Source: Cladocopium goreaui
Lineage: Eukaryota > Sar > Dinophyceae > Suessiales > Symbiodiniaceae
DNA: 64,000 nucleotides
NCBI GenBank assembly: GCA_947184155.2
Contig: CAMXCT020003702.1
Span: 160,001-224,000, forward strand
Direction: 5' to 3'
Shown: piece by piece, positions 23,986 to 35,256 of the stretch
Layout of the letters: the number at the start of each line of letters is the position of its first letter
Position numbering within the stretch: the first letter of the stretch is position 1
The notes under the pieces: generated by a model
Told to the model about the DNA's origin: nothing
What the model saw: only the letters and a program-made list of their open reading frames with translations
Databases searched by the model: none
Made by a program: the position numbers and the translations under genes

Positions 23986-24108
23986 TCCCCCAATAATCTA
24001 TAATAAGATGATTTTCAGTTTAAATATCCCCCAATAATCTATAATAAGATGATTTTCAGTTTAAACATCCCCCAATAATCTATAATAAGATGATTTTCAG
24101 TTTAAACA
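23986..24108. repeat. 41-bp tandem repeat, three units
   Basis: TCCCCCAATAATCTATAATA then AGATGATTTTCAGTTTAAA, nearly identical units starting at 23986, 24027 and 24068. Confidence 0.9.
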
Positions 24109-24434
24109 GATGGTTTTCTGATCAAGTATTTGTCTGATCTTAATCTATAGTAAGTAATTCATCATCAGATCAATTCTGCTAGTATGTGGTTGGGAAACTC
24201 CTGGTAGCTCCTTAGCTCCCCATTGAATAGGGTATATGAATACCCATAGCTCCTTAGCTCCCTCCTAACCACTGGATAGATCATAATCTCATCAAAATCT
24301 CATTAAAATCCCAATAATCTGATCTTATAATCCCCAATAATCACATTAAAATTCCATTAATAAGTAGCTCATCATCAGATCAATTCTGATTCGTTGATTT
24401 TCCACGCAAAGCAGAGGGTCATCCCGGCGGTCAC

Positions 24435-24491
24435 CTCCGCGACTAGGGAGCCAGTGGTCAGGCGCTCAGAAAAGGCCGTTGACGAGAGCTC
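24435..24491 (-). CDS. PPR-like gene, exon at 24.4 kb
   Basis: Nineteen codons, ELSSTAFSERLTTGSLVAE, second-helix-like. The acceptor is TATATAG before GAGCTC. The donor is GCGGAG before GTGACC (GT). Phase 0 at both ends is compatible with both neighbouring exons. The island is GC-rich against an AT-rich background. Confidence 0.6.
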
Positions 24492-24637
24492 CTATATTTA
24501 GCACAGCTTGGGAGGAAAAAAAAACCGCCAAAACAGGCTTTGCCCGCGAGTTTTTGAAGAATCCTTATTGATTTGTTGGAACAAAAAGGAGGATTCAACT
24601 TGATTTAAGCATGAAGAATCAGTTGAAAAAGGATAGG

Positions 24638-24710
24638 CCAGTCGAAATAGTTGATTTTCCCATTAAACATGGCCATTTTCAGTAGCTATGTTTGACATAA
24701 CCAGAGGGTA
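24638..24710. repeat. Family A element, right half
   Basis: GTCGAAATAGTTGATTTTCC to GACATAACCAGAGGGTA; the left terminus is missing. Confidence 0.6.
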
Positions 24711-25169
24711 TCTTTCAGCATAATCTGTAGGCTTAAGCAGCAAAAATAGCCTTGGGATCCAATTGGATCTATAGCCTGGGTTGATCCGGATATATCCTGG
24801 ATAGATTTCCTGGGGATAGAATCCCTGGTTGATGAGTGATTTCGATGGGTTTTATCTAACTGGATATAATTACTGCGTAATCTTTAGGTAATGATGATTA
24901 GATATGATTAGTGGATATAGAATCCAATGGATAGATTCGAGGGTAAAACCCATTAGATCCCATTAAACCACCATAAATTCCTATAAATTCCCATTAGATC
25001 CCATTGTTTAATGGTGGTTTACCAGGCTGATTTAGATGGGTTTTTATTAAAAAACCATGACCTTGTCGCTCGAAGCAACATGGTTTTCGGTCCTCATCAA
25101 CTCGGACAATCACCTCGATTTCGGCCACAGGTGAACAACATCTTCGAAAAAGGGGAAGGTATGGGAACT

Positions 25170-25276
25170 TACCCTCTGGTAAACTAACATGGCTGTAGAA
25201 AATACCCCATAGAAATAGTGGATTTTCCCATGAAAAATGGTGATTTTCTATAGTTATGTTAGTTTACCAGAGGGTA
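25170..25276. repeat. Family A MITE-like element
   Basis: TACCCTCTGGTAAACTAACA to TTAGTTTACCAGAGGGTA. Confidence 0.85.
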
Positions 25277-25311
25277 TCTGGGGACACGTTTCAACACTTC
25301 AGATCGTCAAC

Positions 25312-25412
25312 ATCTCCATTACCGTTGGTTCCCTGCAGTGACTTTGGTAGCAATGAAACATGTGGGGGACATTTCACCAGCTTTTGGAGGAATCCTACCA
25401 GAATTCCCAGAC
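25312..25412 (-). CDS. PPR-like gene, exon at 25.4 kb
   Basis: LGILVGFLQKLVKCPPHV then SLLPKSLQGTNGNGD. The amphipathic first part fits a PPR first helix in which Trp is replaced. The acceptor is CCCAACAG before GTCTGG (phase 1). The donor GAT before GTTGAC (GT) or GGA before GATGTT (GA) gives phase 0, matching the 24.4 kb exon. A family A element begins about 35 bases past the donor. Confidence 0.6.
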
Positions 25413-25639
25413 CTGTTGGGTCATGTGATTCATGGCCCCAATATGGGGTTGCCGCCGGAAAGAAAAGTGCACCCTCAAAAACACAGTGTCTGATCATCAT
25501 TTTCAAACTGGGACAAACAACTGCCATTGTTCTATACGGTTGATTATATCCAAGAGAATATTGCAAGTTTCTTGGTTACTGGATAGCCCCCTGCGAAAAC
25601 TTAGGGTACAAGGTGGTGCCCCCGTTGTAAGTTTGTTAT

Positions 25640-25850
25640 AAATCCAATGAACTATAGTTATATATAAGATACATATATATATAATCATCTAGAGTTTATA
25701 CTGCACAAAAACACGTATATATATAATTCTAAACCGCACAATTCTATGGTTTATGGATATATATATATATATATGCATATACATATTATGGATATATATA
25801 TATATACATATACATACATATATATATATATTATACATCACAAACATCCA
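25640..25850. repeat. TA dinucleotide-rich tract
   Basis: Several (TA)n runs of 8-16 bases, with related runs at 26070-26190. Confidence 0.7.
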
Positions 25851-26314
25851 TAAACATCCAGAAACACACAATATTGACACACCATGTTGACACACCATAA
25901 ACCATAGAATTCAGGAAGCTGAAGCAGAAGCATCTTATTCTTCCTGGATACGGTGATTGACTGAGCTCCCCAACACCTCCCTTGTCGGCTCCTGGTGTGT
26001 TTCGCAAGATGGGCGGTGTGGAAAGGTCGTGCCAAGATGCTGGAACATTGGATGAAACACATGGCAATATATATATTTACAATAGTATATATATATAGAT
26101 TTAATAAATATAATATTATTAATATATATATATACATACACTGTCTATTTATAGACATATTTAAGTTGTATATATATATATGTCGTGATAGGAACACCTC
26201 TCCGAACTGGGTCATCCTCCAATGACTTCCCAGATCTGTGCGCTGTGGTAGCCATTGTCCATGACCTAAAACGGTGAAACACGCCGTTGGTAGTCGGGAT
26301 GAATGATTGGAAAT

Positions 26315-26545
26315 TACCCTCTGGTAAACATACAAAAAACTATGTAAAATCACCATTTTTATTGGGTACAGTAAATCAACTATAAATTGCATCACCTGTT
26401 GTTCAATCAAGGTTACATCGTTACCCTCTGGTAAACATAGAAAAAACGATGGAAAGATCCACCATGCTATGAATGGGTAAATCATTAAATCAACGATTTC
26501 GACTGGGCCATTTTCAATAGCAAACTGTTTGTTTACCAGAGGGTA
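26315..26545. repeat. Family A: partial element followed by a complete one
   Basis: A left half (TACCCTCTGGTAAACATACA) begins at 26315. A full element begins at 26422 (TACCCTCTGGTAAACATAGA) and ends at 26545. The two share the unusual AAACATA(C/G)AAAAAA variant, so they are close copies. Confidence 0.75.
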
Positions 26546-27262
26546 CACATCTTGGCAGAATTGTATCGGACATCTTTGACCATTTTTCATGGAATGGTAT
26601 CCTAGACTAAGCCATTTGACGTTGCAACATGAGGTCGTTATAATTGAACCAGACCTTTCCTCAACAATTTCAAGGAGCATCACCATCCAGAGTCAAAACT
26701 GCAGTCCAGTGACGGCAGATGGCGGGTGGGCGCTGCGAAGCTGAACCGAAATTCGCAAAAAAGGACGTTTTGGGCTCATCCGAAAATTGCTGGTAGTTAT
26801 GGATGTTCACAACTAAAAAATGCTACAGTTGGTTTTGATGCATCCACCACGTCCAGTGTCTCTTATGAATAGCCCACAAAAAAACATCATCTTCGGACAG
26901 ATCAAAGATCTGAAGACCAAAACATACCCAACCATGAAGCACCGTCCATGCGGTTTGAAAATTTCAAACACGTTCAAGGCATCTCTTCAACATTTGGGTC
27001 TGTAAATAGGCTATACCCCTCAACTGGCCAATGTTGGGAGGATGATATAATTAACCATATCCAAATTTTCAGACAAATCCATTTCAGCAAAATGATTTAT
27101 GTATGAGGATATAGGGGAGTTTACCAAGTTTAACCATCAAGAATAGGATTTTTTTCATAGGATTTATAGATTCCAATTTTCGTTGAAACATCTTCAACGG
27201 ATGTCTAGTCAACTCATCCAACCTCGAAAAAACAACTATTGACCAAGCCGCTTTCGTCCTAC
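26546..27262. other. Intron sequence
   Basis: A family C fragment (AAGCCATTTGACGTTGCAAC then ATGAGGTCGTTATAATTG) is at 26600-26662. Otherwise I see nothing recognisable. Confidence 0.35.
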
Positions 27263-27313
27263 CATCAGTCAATCGGTCAATCGTCTCATTTGGGGGACGC
27301 CTCTTTTCGACAC
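27263..27313 (-). CDS. PPR-like gene, exon at 27.3 kb
   Basis: Sixteen codons, VEKRRPPNETIDRLTD, matching the turn (R.PN) and second helix of a PPR unit. The acceptor is CCCCCAG before GTGTCG (phase 1). The donor is GATG before GTAGGA (GT, phase 1). The frame is open beyond the donor through TKAAWSIVVF, so a longer exon is possible. Confidence 0.6.
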
Positions 27314-28484
27314 CTGGGGGGTTCCCATCGCTGGATGGTGAATATCTCATGGAAAATCCCATCAACGGAGGGCAACTGGGGTAGCTCCATTTAAAGCGCC
27401 AAATCGCCCCAGCGACTTTTTCGACCGCACCAAAATTCCTCCCCTTTTCCGAGCTGATTCTGCAAGGATCTGGTTGGGGGCTCCCTATCGATCAATGGTG
27501 ATGATGCTAAAGGAAGGTCTGCACTCTATCCTCCGTCAATTGGTGCTGTTGGCTCCTTCACTTTGTCCTCCATCAATCGCCATCGGCAGGAAACCACGTC
27601 GCAGTTGAAGTTGAATGACAAGAAGTTGATGTCAGGAGAGACTCAAAGCGATTCCTGCCTTACTGTCACATATTGATGGATATCTGAAGCCATTTTTCGA
27701 GAAGGGTCTTTCTGGAAATCACCTGAGCATGTGTATCAGGAAGTCTAGATATCCTTTAAGAATATGCCACATATCCATCCTTTTACAATGAACATTCCAA
27801 GGAACAGATGGGGTTTTCCATTCCATTCTGTCCATTCTGTCTGGTCATGATTCCGGCTTTCATAGGATTTGTTTGGATGTGGTAAATGGTAACTAGCCAT
27901 CCCCAAGCATCCCCGTTTGCTCATTTTATTGGCTCGGTCTACCACGCAAACACATTACATATATATATATATATCGAAGCAGCAAAAATCAGGATCTGAC
28001 CCCCAAGAACATGTACATAAAAAAAAGCACAAAAAGGGTACTTTTTCCCAAAGAACATGCGGGAGTTGCACATCAATGGGGTTGACCTAAGGTCTTGCTG
28101 AAAATGGTTCCCCCAAAAAATAAACCACAGTCCCAATAGATTCCGCAGGCAACACATCATCTCACACATCAAAAGTGGATGTCTGGAGGGAATTCCCACT
28201 GGTTTCGCTTCCCAGTTCCAACCGGTACCAAAAATCATCAGTACTTGCCCTTATATCTCGTTACATCCTATCAAAATACCCATGAAATGGTTGATTAGCA
28301 CCCGGAAGTCTTGGAGCACCCAATAAACACCCAAATATATATATATATGCATACGTATTCACGTATTCCACAAAATCATAGAAATTCATCATTCATATCC
28401 CACACATCGTCCTGTTATTTTTGGCTTGTTTACAACTCGTTTGTGAAGCCGTCGATCAACGCCATGGGGCTCGATACAAGTCAC
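27314..28484. other. Intron sequence
   Basis: Single-copy looking, moderately GC-rich at 27370-27660. No element ends and no framed exon recognised; a short TA tract at 27960-27975. Confidence 0.3.
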
Positions 28485-28577
28485 TCAAGTTCCGGTTCTC
28501 GGCGTTGGCCAAGATGGACATCGGAATTTGCCATCGACCCCGCCTCAGGATGTGGCCGCAAATGGATGCATGGATGC
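28485..28577 (-). CDS. PPR-like gene, exon at 28.5 kb
   Basis: IHASICGHILRRGRW then QIPMSILANAENRNL: second helix, Trp, then first helix. Joined to the 30.5 kb exon, Trp spacing is 34 (WHRSLE to RGRW). No AG lies at the expected acceptor (TTTTTGTTCTCGGGGC). A conventional acceptor, ATCCTGAG before GCGGGG at 28543, would give a shorter exon starting at RGRW. The donor TTGA before GTGACT (GT, phase 1) fits the next exon. Confidence 0.6.
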
Positions 28578-28718
28578 CCCGAGAACAAAAATGGGGGTTT
28601 TGGGCACATCCAAAAATGAGGATTCAACGCATAACTCCATGGCTTCTGTGACATACATCTCCAAAGACTTCTGTGACATAACATAGGATATGAAAAACGA
28701 TGAACTAATATGGAGATT

Positions 28719-28829
28719 TACGCTCTGGCTATGGTTATTTAACATAGCCATGGGAAATGGCCCATTTATAGATGGTTTACCTATTAAAAATGGTGATTTT
28801 CCATGGCTATGTTATATAACCAGATGGTA
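28719..28829. repeat. Family A MITE-like element
   Basis: TACGCTCTGGCTATGGTTAT to GTTATATAACCAGATGGTA; the GGTTAT end version with CATGG arms. Confidence 0.75.
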
Positions 28830-28927
28830 GTCAAAACCATGAGGATTTTTGGAGATTGCAAAGCACCAGGACTTGGGAAGTCCAGAACTTGATGGGAAAG
28901 ACCAACCTTCACAAATGCCCAAAAAGG

Positions 28928-29038
28928 TACCCTCTGGTAATGACTAACGTAGCTATTGAAAATGGTCCATTTAGTTCGTTGATTTACCCACAAAAAATGT
29001 GATGTTCAACAGCAAACTGTTGGTTTACCCAGGGGGTA
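28928..29038. repeat. Family A MITE-like element
   Basis: TACCCTCTGGTAATGACTAA to GGTTTACCCAGGGGGTA. Confidence 0.8.
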
Positions 29039-29368
29039 ATCCATCAACATGGAGCAACATGTGTTTCACACAGGTTTATCAAGAAACACACTATTCATAT
29101 CTATAAAAGTCACTATTATCATATTATCACTATTAACTAACTGTAATATCCAGTTCGTATCCATCATGTCGACATGTCGACAATGTTGACATCTAAATCC
29201 GGGCAGCTTTATCAACGGCACCTGAGGACATCTAACTTTGAACTTTGAAGGTGGCCACAGTCACCCTGAGTGCCCATGAAATCACCAACCCTCTAAACCA
29301 AGTAATCAACTATAACTGGTTGGTGGTTTCAACTATTTTATGGTGGTTTAATGGGATTTAATATGATA

Positions 29369-29432
29369 TACCCTCTGGTAAACGTTTGCATAACTATGGA
29401 AAGATCCACCATTTTGAATGGGAAAATCATCT
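29369..29432. repeat. Family A element, left half
   Basis: TACCCTCTGGTAAACGTTTG and the AAGATCCACCATT interior, then unrelated sequence. Confidence 0.6.
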
Positions 29433-29458
29433 GCAACAGCGGAGGAGCACGTGACTTA

Positions 29459-29576
29459 CTGGTTGGTGGTATACCTACCCCTCTGAAAAATATGAGTTCG
29501 TCAGTTGGGATGATGACATTCCCAATATGATGGGAAAGTCATAAAATTCCATGGTTCCAGTCACCACCGTCACCAG
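29459..29576. repeat. Family B MITE-like element
   Basis: CTGGTTGGTGGTATACCTAC to CACCGTCACCAG; shares the GTCACC end variant with 18776..18893. Confidence 0.75.
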
Positions 29577-29691
29577 TTTCTATGTGTGATGTCAAACATT
29601 GGCACGCGAGAAATCCCCAAACGAATGAGAGCTTTTCCTAATGGGAAAATCATGGGAACATCATCTATTTATTGGGGCAATCAAGTTCCAT

Positions 29692-29809
29692 TACCCTCCA
29701 ATAAACTAACAGTTTGCTATGGAAGCCATGGACCATTTATGAATGATTTACCTATTCTTTAATGGTGGATCTTTCCAGTTCGCGAAGTGTTAGTCATTAC
29801 CAGAGGCTA
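29692..29809. repeat. Family A MITE-like element
   Basis: TACCCTCCAATAAACTAACA to TCATTACCAGAGGCTA. Confidence 0.7.
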
Positions 29810-30012
29810 TCCACTAATTTCTCACATGGCAATGGCAAAAAATCTATGGGGTTTCCTCCCCACTAAAACATGAGAACACCATTGCCATGTTTGATTGCTG
29901 GAGGATGACCATGGTCTTGTGATCTGGGTCCAAGATTCCAGGAAAACCATTGACTCGGTCAAGTTTATCATCGACACAAACCCAGGTTCAAAAAAAATAT
30001 TCCTATATGGAT

Positions 30013-30121
30013 TACCCTCCGGTAAACCAACATAACTATGGAAAGATCCACCATTTGTTTATAGGTAATTCAACTATTTCTATGGCCATGTTCAATAGCT
30101 ATGTTAGTTTACCAGAGGGTA
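30013..30121. repeat. Family A MITE-like element
   Basis: TACCCTCCGGTAAACCAACA to TTAGTTTACCAGAGGGTA. Confidence 0.8.
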
Positions 30122-30518
30122 TGCTATGTTAGTTCATTCAATGGACATTTCAGAATCCTAACATGGAGGTTTTGTAAAGAACCACCATTATGATACAGTA
30201 CCTCCATTTATGAAATGGAATGATATGTACTGCACCTGTTCTTAGTACCCATACCATTGTTTTATGAAATGCGCTACTATGGGTACTATGATCATAGTAC
30301 AATTCCATATATGATCATACTATTATTAGGTTCCACACATTGCTAGTATGAGTTACTAATAATACTTAGAACTATGAATCATGCTTTATTAATGGTGTCA
30401 TTATGGAATGATTATAGGATTTAATAAACCTATAAATAGTTTCTATACTTTATTTCGGGAATCCCTCTCTCCTCGCTGCGGCCCAGAAACCCAGCTCCGT
30501 TCGAGGCGCCGGAGGCGC

Positions 30519-30558
30519 CCCTCCTGCTCTGCGCATGCATCAGCAAGTACTTGGACAC
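30519..30558 (-). CDS. PPR-like gene, exon at 30.5 kb
   Basis: VSKYLLMHAQSRR continues WHRSLE of the previous exon into a first helix (W..SLEVSKYLLM). The acceptor is TTCCAAG before GTGTCC, phase 0. The frame stays open to about 30450, but the PPR-like part ends near AGGAGGGGC. A second frame of the same stretch reads VQVLADACAEQEGRLRRLE and cannot be dismissed on sequence alone. The 3' boundary is unresolved (see findings). Confidence 0.55.
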
Positions 30559-30640
30559 CTTGGAAAAGGTCAGGCTGGGCGCCAATGAAAACGATTGAAT
30601 CGGTGAAATCGCAAGCAAACATTGACGATTGTTTTTGATT

Positions 30641-30752
30641 TACCCTCTGGTCAACATAGAAAAAACTATGGAAAATCACCGTGCTATTAGTGGGTAAATC
30701 AACGAACAAAATAGCCATGTTCGATAGCAAACTGTTAGTTTACCAGAGGCTA
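30641..30752. repeat. Family A MITE-like element
   Basis: TACCCTCTGGTCAACATAGA to TTAGTTTACCAGAGGCTA, lying about 80 bases upstream (gene sense) of the 30.5 kb exon. Confidence 0.8.
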
Positions 30753-31055
30753 ACATGATATTAAATCTGGAAATGATATCATACGGTAGTATTAGCTAAA
30801 TCCCTCATATTTACTATGATATCATAGATATCATGCTTAATGCTGGTGAAATCCTGCGAAATCGTATTAAAAACCGACAAGACATCATGATGAGTTGTAA
30901 ACAACTCCATATATTTTGGCGGATCACTATCCCATAGCTAGTGAAAATTCCCCCAGTTACAAGTGGGTGTTATAAAGCCCATAAAACCATGAACTATAGG
31001 CATTGGGGTTATAGTTATGAACCCCACTAGCCCGGTGAAGTTCTGAACCTCCAGG

Positions 31056-31155
31056 TTCAGCTAACATAACTATGGAAGCCATGGCCCGTTTATAGATGAT
31101 TTACCCACAAAAAATGTGATTTTCTTCAACAGCTATGTCGGTTTACCAGAGGGTA
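31056..31155. repeat. Family A element, left end eroded
   Basis: GCTAACATAACTATGGAAGC to CGGTTTACCAGAGGGTA. Confidence 0.6.
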
Positions 31156-31834
31156 ATCCATCAACCAGAGGGTACAACAAGTTGTGATTTCCATAGCTAT
31201 CTTAGTTTACAACCAAAAAATGAATACTAGTTCGTTATATCTACCATAAACCATAGTTAATTCAGCCAATGTTAGTTTACCTATCTTACTAAAATTAACT
31301 ATAAGTTGCTGAAATAACTCTTATACCCTATCTAACTGTTGCCCTGGTAAAACCAGCAATAAATATTAACTATCTATCTAATTGTTGAGGATATTATATC
31401 CTTATGGTCCCATTAAATCCTATTAATCCCATTAAATCACCATAAAATATCGATTAATTAAATCCATTCAATCTAGACATTTATAGAGGGTCAATCCCTT
31501 TAAGCACCAACTTCACCCTCGGTGACATCCTCACGGACTGAAATCACGGCACGGTGTCACACTGGAGCCCATAGCGAGCGGCTGCTCGAAGCACCTACCG
31601 TAGTGTAGCTTGATTTCATGGGGAGCTGGAGCAAATCTACCATGGTCAGATGGAAAATACAATGTTTTTACTGGGTAAAATGGGGATGTGAATCACTTTT
31701 AGCAGCCAAAATGGTAGTTGAATAGGGATTTGGATGGGATATTTATGGTGAGTTCATGCGGATTTATGGTGATCTAATTCAATATAAGCAACCAAGTTGA
31801 CATGAGATCGAATGGGATAGATGAATAAGATTCA

Positions 31835-31949
31835 TACCATCTGGTAATCAAACATGGCAAGTGGAATTCCCGCACTAAATGGAGGTTTCTAGCTGCGAAT
31901 CTGTAAGGGATTTGCCAGCAAATCAGGTTTTTTTGATTACCAGAGGGTA
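31835..31949. repeat. Family A-like ends with a different interior
   Basis: TACCATCTGGTAATCAAACA to TGATTACCAGAGGGTA, but the interior (GGAGGTTTCTAGCTGCGAAT) is unrelated to family A. A similar left part, TCTCTGGCAATCAAGCATGG, occurs at about 47609. Confidence 0.6.
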
Positions 31950-32773
31950 ACTAAACACATAATAGGTGGAACAAACAGGATTGAACATAGGGGTGTAACC
32001 TGTTACAACCTGTCATATTGATACTTAGTAACATGCCATTTAAACTAGTTTCTGCGACCATTTTGGGGGCATAGCTCATTAGCAGCCAGACGTTAATTTA
32101 CCAGAGGGTGTGATTCCACAGTTTTTTGTTAAAAATGTTTACCAATGTACTGGGGTTTTGACCCACAACCATATATAAACCAACATATCCCATTATCCCA
32201 GTATATCCCATTTGATCCCCATTATATCCCAATAATAATCTATATCATATATCAGCCAAATGTATAGTGGGATTAATAAATTTCCTGTGGATAAAGTAAC
32301 CCATCACGCCGGGGGAATAATCAATAAAGTGTGCCACCTTTGGTGGTAATACTCTTTTGTAAGGGGTGTACAGTTTTCATTTGTTGTTTTCAATTACTTA
32401 CGGGTGCTAAACGCAGGGAATTTCTGGAATGATCCACTGGCTAACTATCAACAATTATCCCAGCAACCCCCAGCAACCCATCCATTCCCTACTAAGCACC
32501 AGGAAGATTAGGCAACTTTGTTCGCCAATGATGTCCTGTATTCGTTTTTAATTAGACAATTTTTTCCGCACCTGAAGCATCAAAACTCGCTTTCTGAAAG
32601 CTCCCATACATATCCCATTCTATATGATTAAGAACATATATCCCAATGATATTCCATCTATTTCCCAAACCATATTTTCCTTTTTAGGGTATATATATAA
32701 TATATGCCATATATTTCCCAAACTATCCCATTTCACAGCTGGGACTATTCCTTTGGGGTTTATCCCATGACGC

Positions 32774-32877
32774 CTCCAATGAGCGGTGCCACTTGCCAGC
32801 CACTAAGGCAGCTGAAGCTGCGCCGTTCATGGTCGCAATATCCAGCTGCGAGGCCAGGAGAGCCACCGACCAAGGGC
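32774..32877 (-). CDS. PPR-like gene, exon at 32.8 kb
   Basis: PWSVALLASQLDIATMNGAA then SAALVAGKWHRSLE: a first helix, a second helix ending in AGKW and the beginning of the next unit. Internal Trp spacing is 27, a short variant also seen when the 57.4 and 57.0 kb exons are joined. The acceptor is CCTTGTAG before GCCCTT (phase 1). The donor is TTGGAG before GCGTCA (GC, phase 0). Confidence 0.75.
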
Positions 32878-32899
32878 CTACAAGGTGGGGTGTGGCAGA

Positions 32900-33560
32900 A
32901 ATGTGGAAAATGATGGGAAAATGATGGGTCTTTATGGATTATTTATGATTATTTAGGATTGTCTATGGTTATTTATGAGTATTTATGCTTATTTATGATT
33001 GGGAGGTGGAAACTGATGCTGGTTATGTGATGTTCCGTCATGGTTATGTTATATTATGACGGACAATGATGTGAAGAAATTATTCTTGAAATTGTTGTGG
33101 TTATAATTATTGCTGAAAATGATGTAGAACAATGTTGTCAGATATAATTTCAATTGTGATATATATATATGATTATACTTAGCAATAAAGAGCATGGACA
33201 TACCCGTAAATGGATGGTGACTGTTCTTGCTAAGTATACCCATAATTAAACCATCGTTTCTAAACATACAACATACTGGTGATGATCATGATAATTGTGG
33301 AAAATGATGATGATGAACAACCGCATCACGGATGCTTGCGTTCACAAAAAGACTATATCCTATCACATCCCAAAACATATTCCACAACATATCTGAGAAA
33401 CTCTTCCATGAAATCTCCCAGAAGAGTTCTCCATCGAATGTCAATGTTTATCCTTGAGGCATGATATCCCATTTAAAGAAAGGAATGCATTTCTTGGCAT
33501 GGGATATTTCACATTATTCCTGTTGAAGTTCTCGTAAAAAACATTTCTATATATAAAAGA
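32900..33560. other. Intron sequence, AT-rich
   Basis: GATTATTTATGA iterations at 32930-33000; no exon or element recognised after that. Confidence 0.35.
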
Positions 33561-33590
33561 CACTATGTATTTTCCTAATCTTCTAATTTT

Positions 33591-33695
33591 AATGCGGGTA
33601 AAACCACAATAAACCACCCATTTGGGAATGGTTGAAAAACACCTAATTATGGTGATTTGGGGGATGGTGCAGATGACATTGTTTTACCCACATTA
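33591..33695. repeat. Family G inverted-repeat element, copy 3
   Basis: AATGCGGGTAAAACCACAAT to ATTGTTTTACCCACATT. Confidence 0.65.
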
Positions 33696-33879
33696 ATATT
33701 ATTGAGTCTATGATATACATTATTAGATCAATATTATGATCATTATTTCTTTTTTCCAATTATTGAAACTATCTAAGAAAATCTATTAAATCTATAAATA
33801 TATAGAGACACCTTGAATAAATATAGTAATTATAGATATATAAACATAATACTTATATCCAGCTATCATATATACATAT

Positions 33880-33991
33880 GGGTAAATTATAATATTTCAC
33901 TAACCTGAATTTTGCGGCCATTTGGGAATGATTTCCCTTATTAAGCATGATTCCAGTGCTCGGTCGACAGTGAGGTCGTTATAATTTACCC
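33880..33991. repeat. Family C inverted-repeat element, copy 2
   Basis: GGGTAAATTATAATATTTCA to GAGGTCGTTATAATTTACCC, about 85% like 4689..4799 by eye. Confidence 0.75.
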
Positions 33992-34113
33992 ATATATATA
34001 TATGTGTAAACATATAAATAAATAAATATATATATATATATGTATAAATATAAATAACTATAAATATAAATATAAATATATATATATGTCCCTTATGGCA
34101 TTCTATCCCTCGT

Positions 34114-34206
34114 CCCGAAAGTCCATGCCTCGCTGGAGGCTTCGATTTGTCAAGCGATCCGAGGCCAGGAGGCGCGAGGCCAAAGTCCTAACTTTGGACT
34201 TTCGGA
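34114..34206. repeat. GC-rich inverted repeat
   Basis: CCCGAAAGTCCATGCCTCG against GGCCAAAGTCC and TTTGGACTTTCGGA, with GAGGC iterations in the loop. It stands out from the TA-rich flanks. It is neither a PPR exon nor a known element. Confidence 0.55.
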
Positions 34207-35221
34207 TGTGAACATGGGGGGAATCATCGATTAAATAAGAGCATCCTTTACTTTTATATAATGGGATATATGAAAATGTTATTAGTATAATGTCGGATAT
34301 TATTCTAATAACGATATAGGTATTCTTCTTACAAGTGGCTGAATAAGTGGCTGAATTCTATAGGTTTTGGTAGATGTAACTGCAGCTAATGGGGATTTAC
34401 AATGGTTTTATAATAAAATCGTTCTTCATATAATAATGGGATATTATAAGAACATTATGGTTATTATATCGTCCCATCATTTTCATTAATGACTATTTGA
34501 CTATTATAGTTCCCATTCTTATATTAATATATTTATAGTATTGATGCGAATGGGATATTATGGGATATTATGGGATACCATGGGGTTATTCCATCTAGCT
34601 TTGTATTCCATCTAGTGATTCTTATCATATGGAAATTATGGGATATTATTGGACATATCCCATAGTTCTTCATTCAAAAACTCCATAATTCTACAATGTT
34701 ATTCTTATTTTATGGAACTTTAAAAGTATTAATAAGAATGGGATATTATGGGATATATGGTATGTTAATCAACCATGGCTATGTAATATCCATTCATCAA
34801 GCATGGTATCTTCAATACAGGATGGGCCCCCGCGTTCGATCGCGTGCTCAGTTGCCAGTTGCCGAACAAAAAAGTGGGTGAATTCTATGGTCTATGGTAC
34901 ATTAATAACTGCAGTTTTCATGGAGTTATTCCATCTAGCTAACATCAACTATAGTACATTATAACACTATAGTATAATATAATGGATATATTAATTAATG
35001 TTAATGGATAATGGATAATATATGATATTGAAATATATTAATGGACAACCATAGTATATTGTATAAATTGATATAACTGATAGCATAGCTATAACTATAG
35101 TATATGGGAATATGATTATCATCATTGCTAGGGTTTTGACGTTGGTTCGTAACGCCCATTAGCTATGTCCCCACAAACCCGTGTCAACCAAGTTAACTTA
35201 GCTATCGTTCGGGGGTCTCAC
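34207..35221. other. Intron sequence, AT-rich
   Basis: TGGGATATTATGGGATA iterations at 34550-34760. A small GC-rich patch at 34826-34865 was considered as an exon but does not fit. Confidence 0.35.
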
Positions 35222-35256
35222 CCTGATGCGATTTGAATGGGATATGATAGTCGGAG
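35222..35256 (-). CDS. PPR-like gene, 35-nt micro-exon at 35.2 kb
   Basis: Eleven whole codons, SDYHIPFKSHQ, flanked by TTTCAG (acceptor) and GTGAGA (donor). It is supported mainly by arithmetic: entering in phase 2 and leaving in phase 1, it is the only piece seen that joins the 37.1 and 32.9 kb exons, and it makes their Trp spacing exactly 34. The island is only 35 bases, so chance cannot be ruled out by eye. Confidence 0.55.

Noticed and set aside
34826..34865. GC-rich patch considered as a PPR exon (ATEHAIERGG)
   Set aside because: The only in-frame AG acceptor leaves 13 bases of exon, and the 35.2 kb micro-exon already satisfies phase and spacing.
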